A DNA stretch of 64,000 nucleotides from Ophiura sarsii (lineage: Eukaryota > Echinodermata > Ophiuroidea > Amphilepidida > Ophiuridae): contig CM069441.1 in assembly GCA_035610835.1 (NCBI GenBank), positions 100,561,606-100,625,605 of the forward strand. Reading direction: 5' to 3'. Within the stretch, counting starts at the first letter, position 1; the number at the start of each line of letters is the position of its first letter. The notes beneath the pieces were generated by a model. The model ran no database searches and was not told the origin of the DNA. It worked only from the letters and a program-made list of their open reading frames with translations. Positions 35,101 to 44,216 of the stretch are shown here, piece after piece. The translations under genes and the position numbers were made by a program.

Positions 35101-38100
35101 ACAGACAAACAAAAGCACCGTATGAATGACAACAAGGGGGCGTACCAACTCGGTCATCTTTTACGACTCGGTGATACAGAGGGCGTCATCATCAATATCC
35201 GATGACGTCATCAAGAAATAGTCTAGAAACACTGAGGAAGAAAACAGATTTGTTGTCAAAACCTGTATGGAAAATAAAGTAAGTTTCCTACTGGGAATAC
35301 AGAAAACTCGTACAACTAATTCTACATTAGCCAGTTATATTCATCCAGCGTTTGAGTCATTGTCCACCACCTGGCGACAGGGGTGGCTTAAAAAACATAA
35401 GCATTGGAGGACAAATGTTTACACCATATTCTTGATTCCTGGACTTGGAATTTTAATTATTTGTCATACAAAAACATCCAACAACTATGAAATGACCTTT
35501 TTATCATTGCAGGCATGGTAAATCACCTTTTCTGGAACCAATACAAAAAGACCATAAACTGAGGTGTCTTTTTTGACAATAGGATGGACAAAATTGTGTG
35601 TATTTATGCTTGGGATATCTTCAAACAATATTGTGTAGTTGTTGTATTTATAAGGAAAATGTATTTAAATTCATGGGTATGAATCAACACTTCATTGAAG
35701 TTTTGTTCAAAGTCAACTGGTTTTTTCCATAGCCATACTGATTAATCTTAGGAAAATTAAAAAAACACCACAAACCTTAAAAATTCACACACGATTTACA
35801 GCGTCACACAAAATTTAAGGGTAGACGGTAGAGTTTTAGAATTGTGGGGTTTTTTTAAGTACGCTTATAACGGGTGTTTGGTGTCTTTGTTAAAGGAGGT
35901 GTCCCGCAAGCATAAAAGTGTGCATTATATGTTAGAAAAATAACTATCGAGCCCAACTTTTGTAATTATATAGAACAAAACACCACACTTATGACAAAAA
36001 TAAATAAAAACCTCAATCTCTCAACATGCACTTTTTTAAATTCACGGCGATCGAAAGTCCCAGTGTCGATGATGTCATAGTTGTACAATGCACATGCGCA
36101 AATTTGAGCACCGATATCCATGACGTAATCGACACCGGGACTTTCGATCCCCACGAATTTTAAAAATTGCATGTTGAGTGATGGCAGTTTTCATTCATTT
36201 TTGTGACTAGTATGGTGTTTTGTTCTATATAATTACGTAATTTCGGCTCGATAATTATTTTTCTAAATGTTGTGCTTGCGGGACCCTTCCTTTGAATCCA
36301 GCTGTTACCAAGATCTTCTCTTTCCATGTGTAAAATAAGATTTCCTTAGGCTAACATAACTTCTGTGGTAAATTGGTGATTTTATTGGAAGGGTGCTTAT
36401 AGCTTTTACCAGGAAGTGTTGATGAAGTACATTTTGTCAATGTCTCCAATAATTACAATTTGTTCAGCTCTGTCTCCTGCTTACCTCTTCCATTTTCCTT
36501 TTGATATTGTCTCTTTGACGAGCTCTTCTTGCCAACTCTGCTGCGATATCGGGAGAGGATTCAAGTAGAGAGAGCTCTTCCTCTGTCCTATCAGCTTCAG
36601 GCTTCTTTAAGATGGCTTTAAACTGCAAACAAAAGAGTGAAGGGGAGCATCACAGCCATTACTATACAAAATTATATACCTTTACTAACTTTAAGGGGGC
36701 TGTGCACCTTCAGGTACAGCCTCCGTAAAACTGCAGTAACTTCTTCATTATTCATTTAATCTATATAAAAGAATACATTTTTTTGCAGGAAATGAATCCA
36801 ACCATGATCATGAAATTGACCATTTTGGAAAAAAATATAAAAAACACGTTTTTGACCCATTTTAGGTTCCGCAAAGATAACTCAAAATATATTTTGTCAA
36901 ATTTTATTATACTAGTTTTATTATATTCCTCATACAATTCCCTAGGAATCAGGGTTTTTTTAGGAAAATCTTTATTATTTTTTGAATTATCGACCAAAAA
37001 GTGCCAAAAATGTGATTTTTTAAAACCAAAAATGGTGATTTTCACGATTTTGGAGGTAAAAAAAAATCATGTTTTTTTAGCTATACCAAAGGTGCACAGC
37101 CCCCTTAAAACACAAGACTAAACTCTCTATAGGTTAATAACATTTAGCGATAGAAATGAAGTGGTAGAAATAATTGAAATGGTAAAATTCTTATTAAAAT
37201 CTCTTTGAAACGGCTACACAGTTTTTAGACATCTGCATACGAAGTTTAGAAGTGCATCTCTTACATTTTTGGCATTTTGCATTGCAATTTTATAAACAAG
37301 ACAATCAGTGAATACAATAGGCACAGTGGCAACAGAGGCATCAGAATTTAGGGGGGATGAGGACATATTTATTACACATGTATTATGGGAGACATGGCCA
37401 ATTTTAGGTCGCAGAGAGATTATGGGGGTCATGACCCCTGTGAACCCCCCCCCCCCCCCCCCCCCTCTTCTGCCACCTATGGATAGGCACTGAAGAAGAC
37501 ACTGCACATCAAATGATGTTTGTGTCAACCATATATATAGTTAGGAAACATTGTCTAGACACATACTTCGCATTCTCAAGCCTCTGTTACACAGTATAGA
37601 GGTATGATAATCAGGGACTTCATACTTCATAGTCATACTTCTAAACTGGAAGGGTGCAGGGAACTAGTCTACCAGTGTGGTGCTAAACATAAACTGCCTC
37701 AATGTCACTATTAAGATCCTGGGGAGGGCCGGGGTACTCAAATTATATTTGACATGGTGTGCTGCTGGAGGTTTTTTGCAATTTGGGGCCCATGTTTAGT
37801 ATTTTCAAGCACAAATCCAAGACGTTCTACAGACCCAGCTCACACCTCAAGCCCTTTATACCATCAGGTATGCCGCAATTGATCAATATAGAGTCTCTAA
37901 TACGCCCAACCGGCATCTTAAATGTAATGTCTAGTCAGCAATACTGTAGATATTGTTGAAATCCTCAATATAGTTGACAAATTGTGCATTTAATTACACA
38001 TTCATGCAATTCCAGGCAGATTTGAAAAACTAATATCATACTTTTGTAACATTAATGAGACCAACAGACCAAAGAAATATTTGCACCATGTAGGATAACA

Positions 38101-41100
38101 TGATTTTAAAATGACCCGAAGCAGCCAGATTGAATCAAAACAGCTTTTAACATCTATTCATACACTAAAGGTGACAAGAAACCTTTGTCGCTTTCCTAAT
38201 TTAATCTACCTGCACCGATTAAGCAAGGACCTAGCATGCGCCAGATGTCGCCAGGTGTAGGACAGAATCATGTGTATAGCCTTGAAGTATGAATTGAGCC
38301 TTTTATTTCAAAAATTCAGTCAACCATGATCGTAGATCAGAGATGGGATTCAGGATGGAGAGCTATTGTGTATGCCATAGTTAATAATTCAATGATTCCA
38401 ATCGTTAAATCTATGTACAATGTAAGATACTTGAAGGAGCAATGTCCATAGCTTGAATGCCTTGACAATCATACGGTCATACCCACGTTTAAGGAATGTT
38501 TCCAAAAAAGCAACCCATACATTATATACGTGAGTCAGTGAGTGTGTACCCCCACCTTTATATACGTTAATATATTGACTCTTAAAGTGGCATTGAGAGA
38601 TGTATCGATATACTAAATGAGCAAATAACGTAAAGATAATCAACAACATAGCCCAAATCCAAAATGTCATACAATTCCGACATCGCCTTCATGCCAAAAT
38701 AAGCAAATAACGGCACTTCCGGGTTGAGATTTGCCGCGAAAGTCTGTGAGTAAAACGATGCATAACTTCCGAAATCAGCACTTGAGTTTCGATATGATTA
38801 TATCGAAACTAAGAAAATCATGAAATTTTATATGATAAACGGCGAATGTTGGTAAACTGTTTCAGATGGTGGTTATAATTAGTATAATGCCTAAGTATTA
38901 CTTTGAAGCAAAAAAACTGATTTCCAGGATAATTGAGGGCGCACTCCCATACGTATCTCTCAATGCCCCTTGAAGTGGATCTTCTTTAGATGCATCGAAA
39001 ATACACAATTGCCGTACTTATTTATACACACAACACATGAATGTGTATAACTATCAAGTTTATCATTTGGTGTCAGGTGTGGGATTTTTACATCATCACT
39101 TGAACTGTTACACAGTTACGCATTTGTTGACCCCAGTGTTTTAGAGTTGGTGTCAAGTGTGGGATTTTTACATCATCACTTGAACTGTTACACAGTTGAG
39201 CATTTGTTGACTCTAGTGTTTTAGAGTTGGTGTCCGGTATGGGATTTTTATATCATCACTTGAAATGTACACAGTTGAGCATTTGTTAACCCAGTGTTTT
39301 AGAGGGAAATACGGTATTTCAAATACCCTTTGCATTTGATTTTCACCCCAATGTCCATGATGGTTATGTGCTTGAGGTCATGTGCAATAATCAATTAGTT
39401 TAAATTAGGGGGATTAAATTATGTGCCAGAATAAACCACTTTTACTTTGAAATGTATGACTATCACTTATACTACACTCTGTTAATTTAATTCTACAGTG
39501 ACCTAAAAGAGCCTATTGTAGCAGTGGCATACCCAGAGGGGCCAGGCCCCCCCCCCCCCCCCCCCCCCCCCCTGGAATAAGCCCGTCGGTAAATTCGAGC
39601 CTCCGTCGGTAGATTTGCGTATTTGACCATGCGTGTTTTTTTAGGCCGGTTTTGTGGACAACCTATCGCTACCCCCCCCCCCCCCCCCCCTCCCACTTAT
39701 CAAGATTTCAGCTGCTGACGGGGAAAAATTAGGCATGTTTTACGAAAAAAAATTGTTGGTAAATCATGCCTTTCGTCGGTACAACTATGGTCGGGCCCCC
39801 CCTGTTTCCAAAAGCTGGGTACGCCACTGTATTGTAGTGGCTTGACACAGCATTTACATGCAAGTGCCGCAATTCGTCTTTGATTGTGAGTAATACATTA
39901 ACCCAGCGCATTACATCCACATGTATGCATGATTATGAGGTGTAAGCTTTGAAATCACTGTACAGGGTTAGATGAATGAATTAAAATAGCATTTAACATA
40001 ACAATTAATATTTATAAGGCGCTATTCCATCTAGATCATAGCGTGTGTTGATAGCTATGCCAAGTTTCTAGTAATAAATCAGTAAGGGAGTCTACCATAG
40101 AAGTCTAAAGTCATTTTTAATGGCATGGCAAACCAAATTCAAGTCCGTTTCTTTCTTGAAATAGATTGAGCCATCTTAATACATGCCAAGCAAAAAAGGA
40201 CCAATCAGAAAAGTAGAGAAATATTGATGAAAATGTATGACATACCAGTTAAATACTTTCATTTCATAGCTCTACGAACTATAAGTTAGTATAGATTTGT
40301 TATTCTAACTACGAAATGAAGCATAGACAGTCCACGTCGTCAATTTATGTGTTGCAGGAATAGGGCAGTCGAAATTCAAGCCAGCATTTCTCGGAAATAG
40401 TTGCTGGTTGAGATATTTAACCATTGTATAAATATTACTTGAACATTAAACATGATATCTGAAGAAAAAGTTTGACTAATTTTATTCAGATAAGTTGAAA
40501 AATATTGATGAAAATATCCGACCATCGGCGATGTCGACTCATGCTTTCGTTCCATAGCTCTCATACAGAGAGTGGGGATTCAGAGCTTTTGTTATTCCAT
40601 CCACAATTTAAACCCTTAACCCTAACTCTACCCCCCACTTTTTTCATATTTTTTTTCTTCAACATGGAAAACTGACCAAAATATCCCCCTCCCCCGATCC
40701 CCCAGGATTTGATCCAGGGACCTCCAGCACCAGAGGCAACGATTCCCCACTAGACCACGTTTGTCAAGGCTAGTTGGCACAGTATATTGCGCCAACTATA
40801 TGGGCTGGGTCCATTTTTTCATCGAAAAACTTCCACGCCGGGTGACAGTACCAACGTGCCCAGTCGAGGTATTTTGTGGTATGGTAGGGTTAGGGTTATT
40901 GCTGATTACATATAGGTTGCTGCACGATCCAGGTTGTTTCCGATGACGTGTTCCACATCATTTGCCGTCCAAACAAATACAATTAAAAAACAGCAACTGC
41001 ACACGACTTGCCACACCAAAAAAATTGAGACAGGTCGCTTGGCCCAAATCACTACAGTTGACTTCAATCCAACTTGTGTGCGACCTGTCGTTCAATCTGA

Positions 41101-41961
41101 AAAGTAGCTGTAGCCTGTGAGCGATATGTGTTTCATAATCCACTCGAGTGGAATTCCAAAAAACCATAACCTGCGACTGATTAGTAAATTAGTACTATAG
41201 TACAGTCAGTTCCAAATTGGCGAACCTGTTTATATTACAGCAGGGAATTAATTCAGAAGAGCGTAGCACGTAAACCTCTCAAATGGCGCATTATGGCGTG
41301 CAATGTTACAGTGGTATTGTATCCTACTGTATACATGTGTGAAGCTTACGACTAGTCTATGTATGCCAAAATCGCACTTATACGCTTGGATTACTTTTGC
41401 GCATGGATAGATAAAAAACAAATATTTCTCACCAATTTGGAACTGATTGAACTATAGTAAATAGTATCTTATTAAAATGAATAGTAGTAATAGTAATACT
41501 ATATAGTATTGTAAATTGTATTATCAGCATGAGCGTGGATTATTGTCAATTTGTCATTTCATCATCATCATGCAATTGCAAATTATCAGATCTGAAGCGA
41601 GATCGGTAATGACTTCATATAAACCCATGTCGTGATGGGTTGCAAATATAACCAGGAAATGTAAAGAATATCACGAGCCATAATCTATATAGAAAGTGTC
41701 TGTGTTAATAATATTAAATTGTAAAGCCTGATGAATTTGGAAGGGTTACATTATATTTACAATTACAGTACACTATCTATCGATTTTCGATTTTTAATTT
41801 GATCAGGACTGAGAATGTAATAGTGGTGGAACAAACATGATTACCTTCTTCTCCTTTGCCTTTATTTCTGTCTTTTCAGATTTCCATATTTGACAAGCTG
41901 CTTCGGCACTGGAACGCCTTGGTCTTCCAATTCTTCCTTCACATTCTGCCACTTCGTCCAT
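22826..41961 (-). CDS. SIRT7: SIRT7-type NAD-dependent protein deacylase (9 coding exons)
   Basis: Joining the nine exons listed separately gives 460 codons from ATG (41961-41959) to TAG (22828-22826). All introns are GT-AG and all phases match. Residues 115-120 are GAGVST (NAD binding), followed across the splice by [14 protein letters not shown]. Residues 175-181 are QNCDGLH, and His195 in EVHGN is the catalytic base. Zinc ligands are Cys203, Cys206, Cys233 and Cys236. GSS (276-278) and VNLQW (304-308) complete the NAD pocket. The C-terminus has [10 protein letters not shown], a basic KRRR cluster (likely nuclear or nucleolar targeting) and ends KVT like vertebrate SIRT7. Family knowledge: SIRT7 removes acyl marks such as H3K18ac and supports Pol I transcription in the nucleolus. 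At 460 residues it is longer than the ~400 of human SIRT7, mostly in the C-terminal region. Introns total ~17.7 kb, largely transposon-derived. Confidence 0.95.
23255..24260. repeat. repeat family copy interrupted by a palindromic MITE
   Basis: The outer parts (AAACGGTACAATAAA.. at 23273, and GGTCAGTTCGGGCTAA.. to GTGATACAAGAATATATTGC after 24012) match 27655-27925, which lacks the insert at 23391-24012. It ends in a hairpin at about 24163-24243 (ATACAAGAATATATTGCA mirrored). Confidence 0.8.
23391..24012. mobile_element. near-complete palindrome, TA-flanked mariner-type MITE
   Basis: Starts TATACGAGGAGGTATCAAAA and ends TTTTGATACCCCCTCGTATA. The arms match for about 280 of its 622 bp through AGTCACTGTGCAAAGTCACA and CCTCAGATTGCGTTATTC. 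The centre is near 23700. The uninterrupted paralogous site at about 27795 confirms it is an insertion. Confidence 0.9.
24415..24655. repeat. (GGAT)n / (GGAC)n-type simple repeat
   Basis: Dominated by GATGGATGGATG and GGACAGACAG steps in SIRT7 intron 8. Open minus-strand frames here are repeat artefacts. Confidence 0.9.
24762..24949 (-). CDS. SIRT7: SIRT7 coding exon 8
   Basis: 188 nt, [10 protein letters not shown] through [13 protein letters not shown] and GKCDQVM to IPVYQ plus two bases. Acceptor TTTTTCAG, donor GTATTT. It matches the C-terminal end of the SIRT7 catalytic domain. Confidence 0.96.
25160..25217. repeat. G-rich tract
   Basis: GGGGGTGGGGGGGGAGGAGG and similar, 58 bp in SIRT7 intron 7. 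It has strong G-quadruplex potential on the plus strand. Confidence 0.9.
25378..25847. mobile_element. inverted-repeat element in SIRT7 intron 7
   Basis: Left ATATATTATGCTGGTTCCCT with CCATAGGTGCAGGTAC mirrors right GTACCTGCATCTATGG with AGGGAACCAGCATATATA. A related copy in opposite orientation lies at about 34015-34605. Confidence 0.8.
25904..26140 (-). CDS. SIRT7: SIRT7 coding exon 7
   Basis: 79 codons beginning VCTKC and including [34 protein letters not shown] and ILCLGSSLK. It holds all four zinc-binding cysteines and the GSS NAD motif. Acceptor AACACAG, donor GTAAAT. Confidence 0.97.
26290..27340 (+). mobile_element. mariner-like element in SIRT7 intron 6
   Basis: Terminal inverted repeats TACAGGGTGTCCCAAAAGTC and GACTTTTGGGACACCCTGTA bound 1051 bp, with TA at both ends. 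It carries the N-terminal half of a decayed transposase on the plus strand. The catalytic half is missing. Confidence 0.93.
26622..26990 (+). pseudogene. mariner/Tc-type transposase N-terminal remnant
   Basis: In one frame from ATG 26622: [10 protein letters not shown], stop, [60 protein letters not shown], stop, [20 protein letters not shown] and KKFPYKI, then a stop. This is the helix-turn-helix DNA-binding region typical of invertebrate mariner-like transposases (..RSPRRS..RRIL..DL..FPYKI). Two internal stops and loss of the DDE domain make it non-functional. Confidence 0.9.
27655..27925. repeat. empty-site paralogue of the 23255 repeat
   Basis: AAACGGTACGATAAAGTGTG to GTGATACAAGAATATATTTC matches the flanks of the 23391-24012 insertion without the insertion. 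Confidence 0.8.
28469..28965. repeat. tandem repeat, ~165-175 bp unit, 3 copies
   Basis: Units start at AATTTTACATATGCAGC near 28469, 28633 and 28807. Each contains TGACCTTTGACCTTGGTATG, TTAACATATGAAGGTT and ATTGTATGGAAAAGAAATGG. Confidence 0.88.
29108..29264. repeat. hairpin / small inverted-repeat element
   Basis: Outer GTGTATTAAGT mirrors ACTTAATACAC. Inner CACACCATTCCGGGAAAATA mirrors TATTTTCCGAGAATGGTGTG. The loop is about 40 bp. Confidence 0.75.
29826..29850. repeat. (TA)n microsatellite
   Basis: About 12 TA steps in SIRT7 intron 6. Confidence 0.9.
30735..30798. repeat. short tandem repeat, ~22-bp unit x3
   Basis: TTAACAATAACTCYCCATTC repeated three times with small changes. Confidence 0.8.
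31079..31177 (-). CDS. SIRT7: SIRT7 coding exon 6
   Basis: 33 codons, [20 protein letters not shown] through VHGNMYIE, with the catalytic His. Two AGs five bases apart precede it (TTCAG-TACAG). Only the inner one keeps the frame. Donor GTAAGT. Confidence 0.96.
31620..31680. repeat. short tandem repeat, ~22-bp unit x3
   Basis: GGTTCTCAGATTGATAGCG-like units repeated. Confidence 0.65.
32088..32565. mobile_element. MITE with ~130-bp inverted repeats (GAGGGGCATTCAATAAATA ends)
   Basis: TATGAGGGGCATTCAATAAA at 32088 mirrors TTTATTGAATGCCCCTCATA at 32545-32565. Homology continues through CAACCATTGAAAATCTCTGA and AAACTTATGATACTT. The terminal motif is shared with 9810. Confidence 0.9.
32755..32827 (-). 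CDS. SIRT7: SIRT7 coding exon 5
   Basis: 73 nt. It completes the split Lys codon, then [20 protein letters not shown] and QKGL. The acceptor is TTTCAG and the donor GTAAGA. It matches the EAEPTLTHM region of SIRT7. Confidence 0.94.
33261..33331 (-). CDS. SIRT7: SIRT7 coding exon 4
   Basis: 71 nt coding [20 protein letters not shown] and QDV, ending in phase 2 at a GTAAGT donor. The acceptor is TTTAAAG. Confidence 0.95.
33442..33835. mobile_element. hAT-type MITE with 8-bp target duplication
   Basis: Ends CAGGGGCGGACTGG and CCAGTCCGCCCCTG are perfect inverted repeats. ATAATACA flanks both sides (33434-33441 and 33836-33843). The 8-bp duplication and CAG start fit hAT. The interior has a 16-G run and a ~15-bp minisatellite (CACAAAATTTCGCAC, about 5 copies) shared with the element at 58175. 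Confidence 0.92.
34015..34605. mobile_element. inverted copy of the 25378 element family, next to exon 3
   Basis: CTGGTTCCATGCATCAATGT and CTCCACACAACTCATCTATAG at the left match the reverse complement of the right end of 25378-25847. Internal TGTAGCGCGC..GGTGCGTAGCCATGG and CAAATTCACTGATTGGCAC also match that copy inverted. The right end GAGTTGGCGCAGGGATCCAG matches its left end. Boundaries are approximate. Confidence 0.7.
34622..34726 (-). CDS. SIRT7: SIRT7 coding exon 3
   Basis: 35 codons starting [10 protein letters not shown] and ending [11 protein letters not shown], after a TTATAG acceptor and before GTAAGA. It carries the NAD-binding GAG motif. A repeat element (about 34015-34605) lies within about 20 nt of its donor. 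Confidence 0.95.
34981..35291. mobile_element. MITE with 46-bp inverted ends
   Basis: GTAGGAAACTTACTTTATTT at 34981 mirrors AAATAAAGTAAGTTTCCTAC at about 35272. Pairing extends to GACAACAAATCT / AGATTTGTTGTC. The interior contains a GACGTCATC-rich segment. Confidence 0.85.
35890..36296. mobile_element. TTAA MITE (GTCCCGCAAGCAT family), copy 1
   Basis: TTAAAGGAGGTGTCCCGCAA mirrors GCGGGACCCTTCCTTTGAA. Long inner arms pair through TATATAGAACAAAACACCA and CTCAACATGCA..ATCGAAAGTCCC. The second copy is at 62095. Confidence 0.88.
36485..36622 (-). CDS. SIRT7: SIRT7 coding exon 2
   Basis: 46 codons ([10 protein letters not shown] .. KRKMEE) between a TTTGCAG acceptor and GTAAGC donor, phase 0 both sides. 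It is a charged helical region equivalent to the SIRT7 N-terminal coiled segment that ends KRRQEE in human. Confidence 0.9.
36691..37108. mobile_element. TTAA MITE (GGGGGCTGTGCACCTT ends)
   Basis: TTAAGGGGGCTGTGCACCTT mirrors AAGGTGCACAGCCCCCTTAA with one or no mismatch, with TTAA at both ends. The inner arms pair loosely (TTGACC..TTTTGG type). Confidence 0.88.
37444..37465. repeat. poly-C tract (22 bp)
   Basis: Uninterrupted C run in SIRT7 intron 1. Confidence 0.93.
38582..38973. mobile_element. TTAA-type MITE related to 20641
   Basis: TTAAAGTGGCATTGAGAGAT mirrors ATCTCTCAATGCCCCTTGAA. Like 20641 it has an internal GCGC..CTCAATTAT block just inside one end. The right TTAA has mutated to TGAA. 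Confidence 0.72.
39068..39304. repeat. 80-bp tandem repeat, 3 copies
   Basis: Units start TGGTGTC(A/C)(G/A)GTGTGGG at 39068, 39148 and 39228, exactly 80 bp apart. Each contains TTTTTACATCATCACTTGAA and ends CAGTGTTTTAGAG. Confidence 0.92.
39522..39829. mobile_element. hAT-type MITE with 8-bp target duplication
   Basis: Ends CAGTGGCATACCCAG and CTGGGTACGCCACTG (one mismatch). TATTGTAG flanks both sides (39514-39521 and 39830-39837). The interior has C tracts of 26 and about 20 bp. Confidence 0.92.
40020..40600. repeat. pair of diverged direct repeats (~270 bp)
   Basis: A stretch around 40130-40320 and one around 40370-40600 share AGAAATATTGATGAAAAT-like blocks, TTCATAGCTCT/TTCCATAGCTCT and TTTGTTATTC in the same order. 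Divergence is high. Confidence 0.5.
40617..40898 (-). mobile_element. telomere-ended tRNA-like element, copy 4 (most diverged)
   Basis: Starts TAACCCTAAC and ends GTTAGGGTTA. On the minus strand a box-A-like TGGTCTAGTGGGG and a degenerate box B are present. The conserved CATCGAAAAACT..CGCCGGGTGACA block follows. Confidence 0.8.
41193..41459. mobile_element. MITE with 28-bp inverted ends
   Basis: TACTATAGTACAGTCAGTTC mirrors GAACTGATTGAACTATAGTA. The pairing extends over CCAAATTGG. 267 bp, in SIRT7 intron 1 about 400 bp from coding exon 1. Confidence 0.85.
41845..41961 (-). CDS. SIRT7: SIRT7 coding exon 1
   Basis: 39 codons, starting [10 protein letters not shown] and ending IKAKEKK, then a GTAATC donor. 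The start is the first ATG of the frame. The exon is lysine-rich and matches the basic N-terminal region of SIRT7 in character but not closely in sequence. Intron 1 is 5.2 kb. Confidence 0.82.
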
Positions 41962-42735
41962 TTTACGATCGGTGAGTGTGCCTGTGTGTTTATGTTTTGG
42001 TCGGGGATTTTCTGCTATTTCCCTCTAGCGATTTTGTACGGACACAGGTTATAGCGCCACCACACTATGCTATACAGTGTCCCTAAAAAAAAGGGTGCAC
42101 GTGTTCCATGTCATTGGCTCATTGCCCTCATTGATTACTCAGTGTTTCATACGGTTGTAATCTTTATACATGTATAATCTAAAAGATTATTTAGTTTGAT
42201 TTCAAATGCCGTTTAATTGATTGTGATAACTTTCTCAATTTAAAAGTATGTTTGATGAACAATGACCACTCAAAATCGGGTTTGTTCACCACATTTTAGC
42301 CTATAATTTCTAAATATGGAACATTTCTGGCCCCTAAGTTTTTACAGATAATTATAATGAAAAAAATAAGGGGATTCTCCTGATATGAAAATATCTTGAT
42401 GTGAAAAAAAATCATACCCCCCGAAGTGATCGGAGCATACACAGTAAGTAATATAAAAGATATCTAATTGATGAATTCATACAACTACTATGTATAATAC
42501 TTGGTTGCGATTGTGACTGCTTGAATATTTCAATATAAGGTAGGGTTTTGAAGCCCATAATTATCACCATGAAATCACTAAACTTATCTGCTTAAAAAGT
42601 TGGATACTGGTATTTAGCTCAGATGTACTAGATACGGTCCAATCAGCTATTTTTGACCATATTGAAATCAATTTGGTAGCCATCTTGCTAATTTCTTCTG
42701 ACCAATTGGTAGTTATTGGTGTCCATCTGTTAGCC
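41962..42735. other. region upstream of SIRT7; promoter not resolved
   Basis: The 5' UTR and promoter of SIRT7 must lie here or beyond. No TATA box, CpG-rich island or opposing gene is convincing. CTTTTTGGG-type motifs are absent. Confidence 0.4.
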
Positions 42736-43064
42736 TTAAGGCCTAAAAAAAAGAAGTTTGATTGGCGTAACCCGACCGACTCTATTTTTACCGCCGACCC
42801 TAAACATTTTTTTTTTTTTTTTCATTTTTTTTCTTCTTTTCATTTTTTCATTTTTTTTTTTTGTGTGTGAGAAAAAGAAAAAAAACCCAGTGACAATGTG
42901 TATTTGTGCCATTTGTTTATGTCTGTATGGTATATGTGTGCTGGTATATACAATTTCATAGACATTTTATAGATTTAAAAAATAAAAATAAAAATCCGAC
43001 CTACCTACCCTATTTTTTTTTCTATGTTACGCCAATCAAACTTTTTTTATATTTTTAGGCCTAA
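42736..43064. mobile_element. MITE (GGCCTAAAAA / GATTGGCGTAAC ends)
   Basis: TTAAGGCCTAAAAA..GTTTGATTGGCGTAAC mirrors GTTACGCCAATCAAAC..TTTTTAGGCCTAA. The interior is T-rich. Confidence 0.87.
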
Positions 43065-43880
43065 TTGATGAATATGATACAAAATATGCTGTTATTATTG
43101 GCTATTTTTATATTTTAGGCGGACATTTTTACGGCCATCTTGGATTCAAGGATGTTAACAATGCAAACGTGCTGGATGTGAGTTGAATACATACATGTAC
43201 ATAGTTAAAACTATACAGTCATCGTACATTTTGGTTGATGTATGTTCTTTTATGAAATTTGACCCTTTTGGTGGCCATTTTAAGATTTTAAGCACCTAGC
43301 GGATATAAGTGGCAAATAAAACTACAACACTGAGAAAAGTGCCCTTTTGTACTCCCTTGTGCCTTTATTTTCCTTATATTATTTGAGCAGCTTGAAGTAC
43401 GGATTATTTCTTAAATAAACATTAAATCAGGTCAAACTGATAACTGGTGGATAGTACATTGTTCAAAGATATGAATTGCACAAAAAAACACATCAAAAAT
43501 ATATTTTTGCCCAAAAACGGTCTTTTTATGCTGAAAATGGCGTAAAAATCGATTTCTTCTTTTGTCACCCCCCCCCCCCCCTTCATTGGAAACCTTACTA
43601 TGTAAGCACGTAATTTAGCCTAGGTGTAGAGCTGTAACAAAAAATGCTGTGATACATTATTTTAAAGCACATTTATTGCCTTTGGATGGTCTACTGAGTG
43701 CTGTAATTAGTGAACTATTAATCAAATGCATATAAAAGTATACATTGTGGAAAGGAAATAGATCAGAGGATTCGGTGACCAAAAATGTTGAATTTTTGAG
43801 AAAATCACAAAATTCACTTTTTTGACCCATTTTTGTTGTTGGACAAGCTGACAAAATTAATTGTTGGTAAAAAAATTCCA
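43065..43880. other. non-coding DNA
   Basis: A poly-C tract near 43568-43581. Nothing else recognised. Confidence 0.5.
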
Positions 43881-44097
43881 AAAATTGCTTGATTACACTA
43901 TTGGGACACTAATCTAGTGCCGATTTTCTCATTTTTTCTTTTAAAGCTGTAGTTTTTGAAATGTTGACCAAAAAGTGCCAACAGTTTTTGTCACTTTTTT
44001 GGGCCATTTTTGGTTAAAATTTCAAAAATACAGCTTTAGAAGAAAAAATGAGAAAATCAGCACTAGATTAGTGTCTTAATAGTATAATCAAGCAATT
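43881..44097. repeat. palindrome
   Basis: AAATTGCTTGATTACACTAT at about 43882 mirrors ATAGTATAATCAAGCAATTT at about 44078. Inner GATTTTCTCATTTTTTCTTT mirrors AAGAAAAAATGAGAAAATC. Confidence 0.85.
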
Positions 44098-44135
44098 TTG
44101 GGCATTTTTTACATCAACTAAAAAACACCTCTGTT

Positions 44136-44140
<5 letters not shown>

Positions 44141-44172
<32 letters not shown>

Positions 44173-44183
44173 GGGGGGGGGGG
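44141..44183. repeat. poly-G tract (31 G, T, 11 G)
   Basis: Longest G tract of the window. Confidence 0.95.
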
Positions 44184-44216
44184 TCATGCATGCTTACAGT
44201 GCTTACAGAGACTTAA

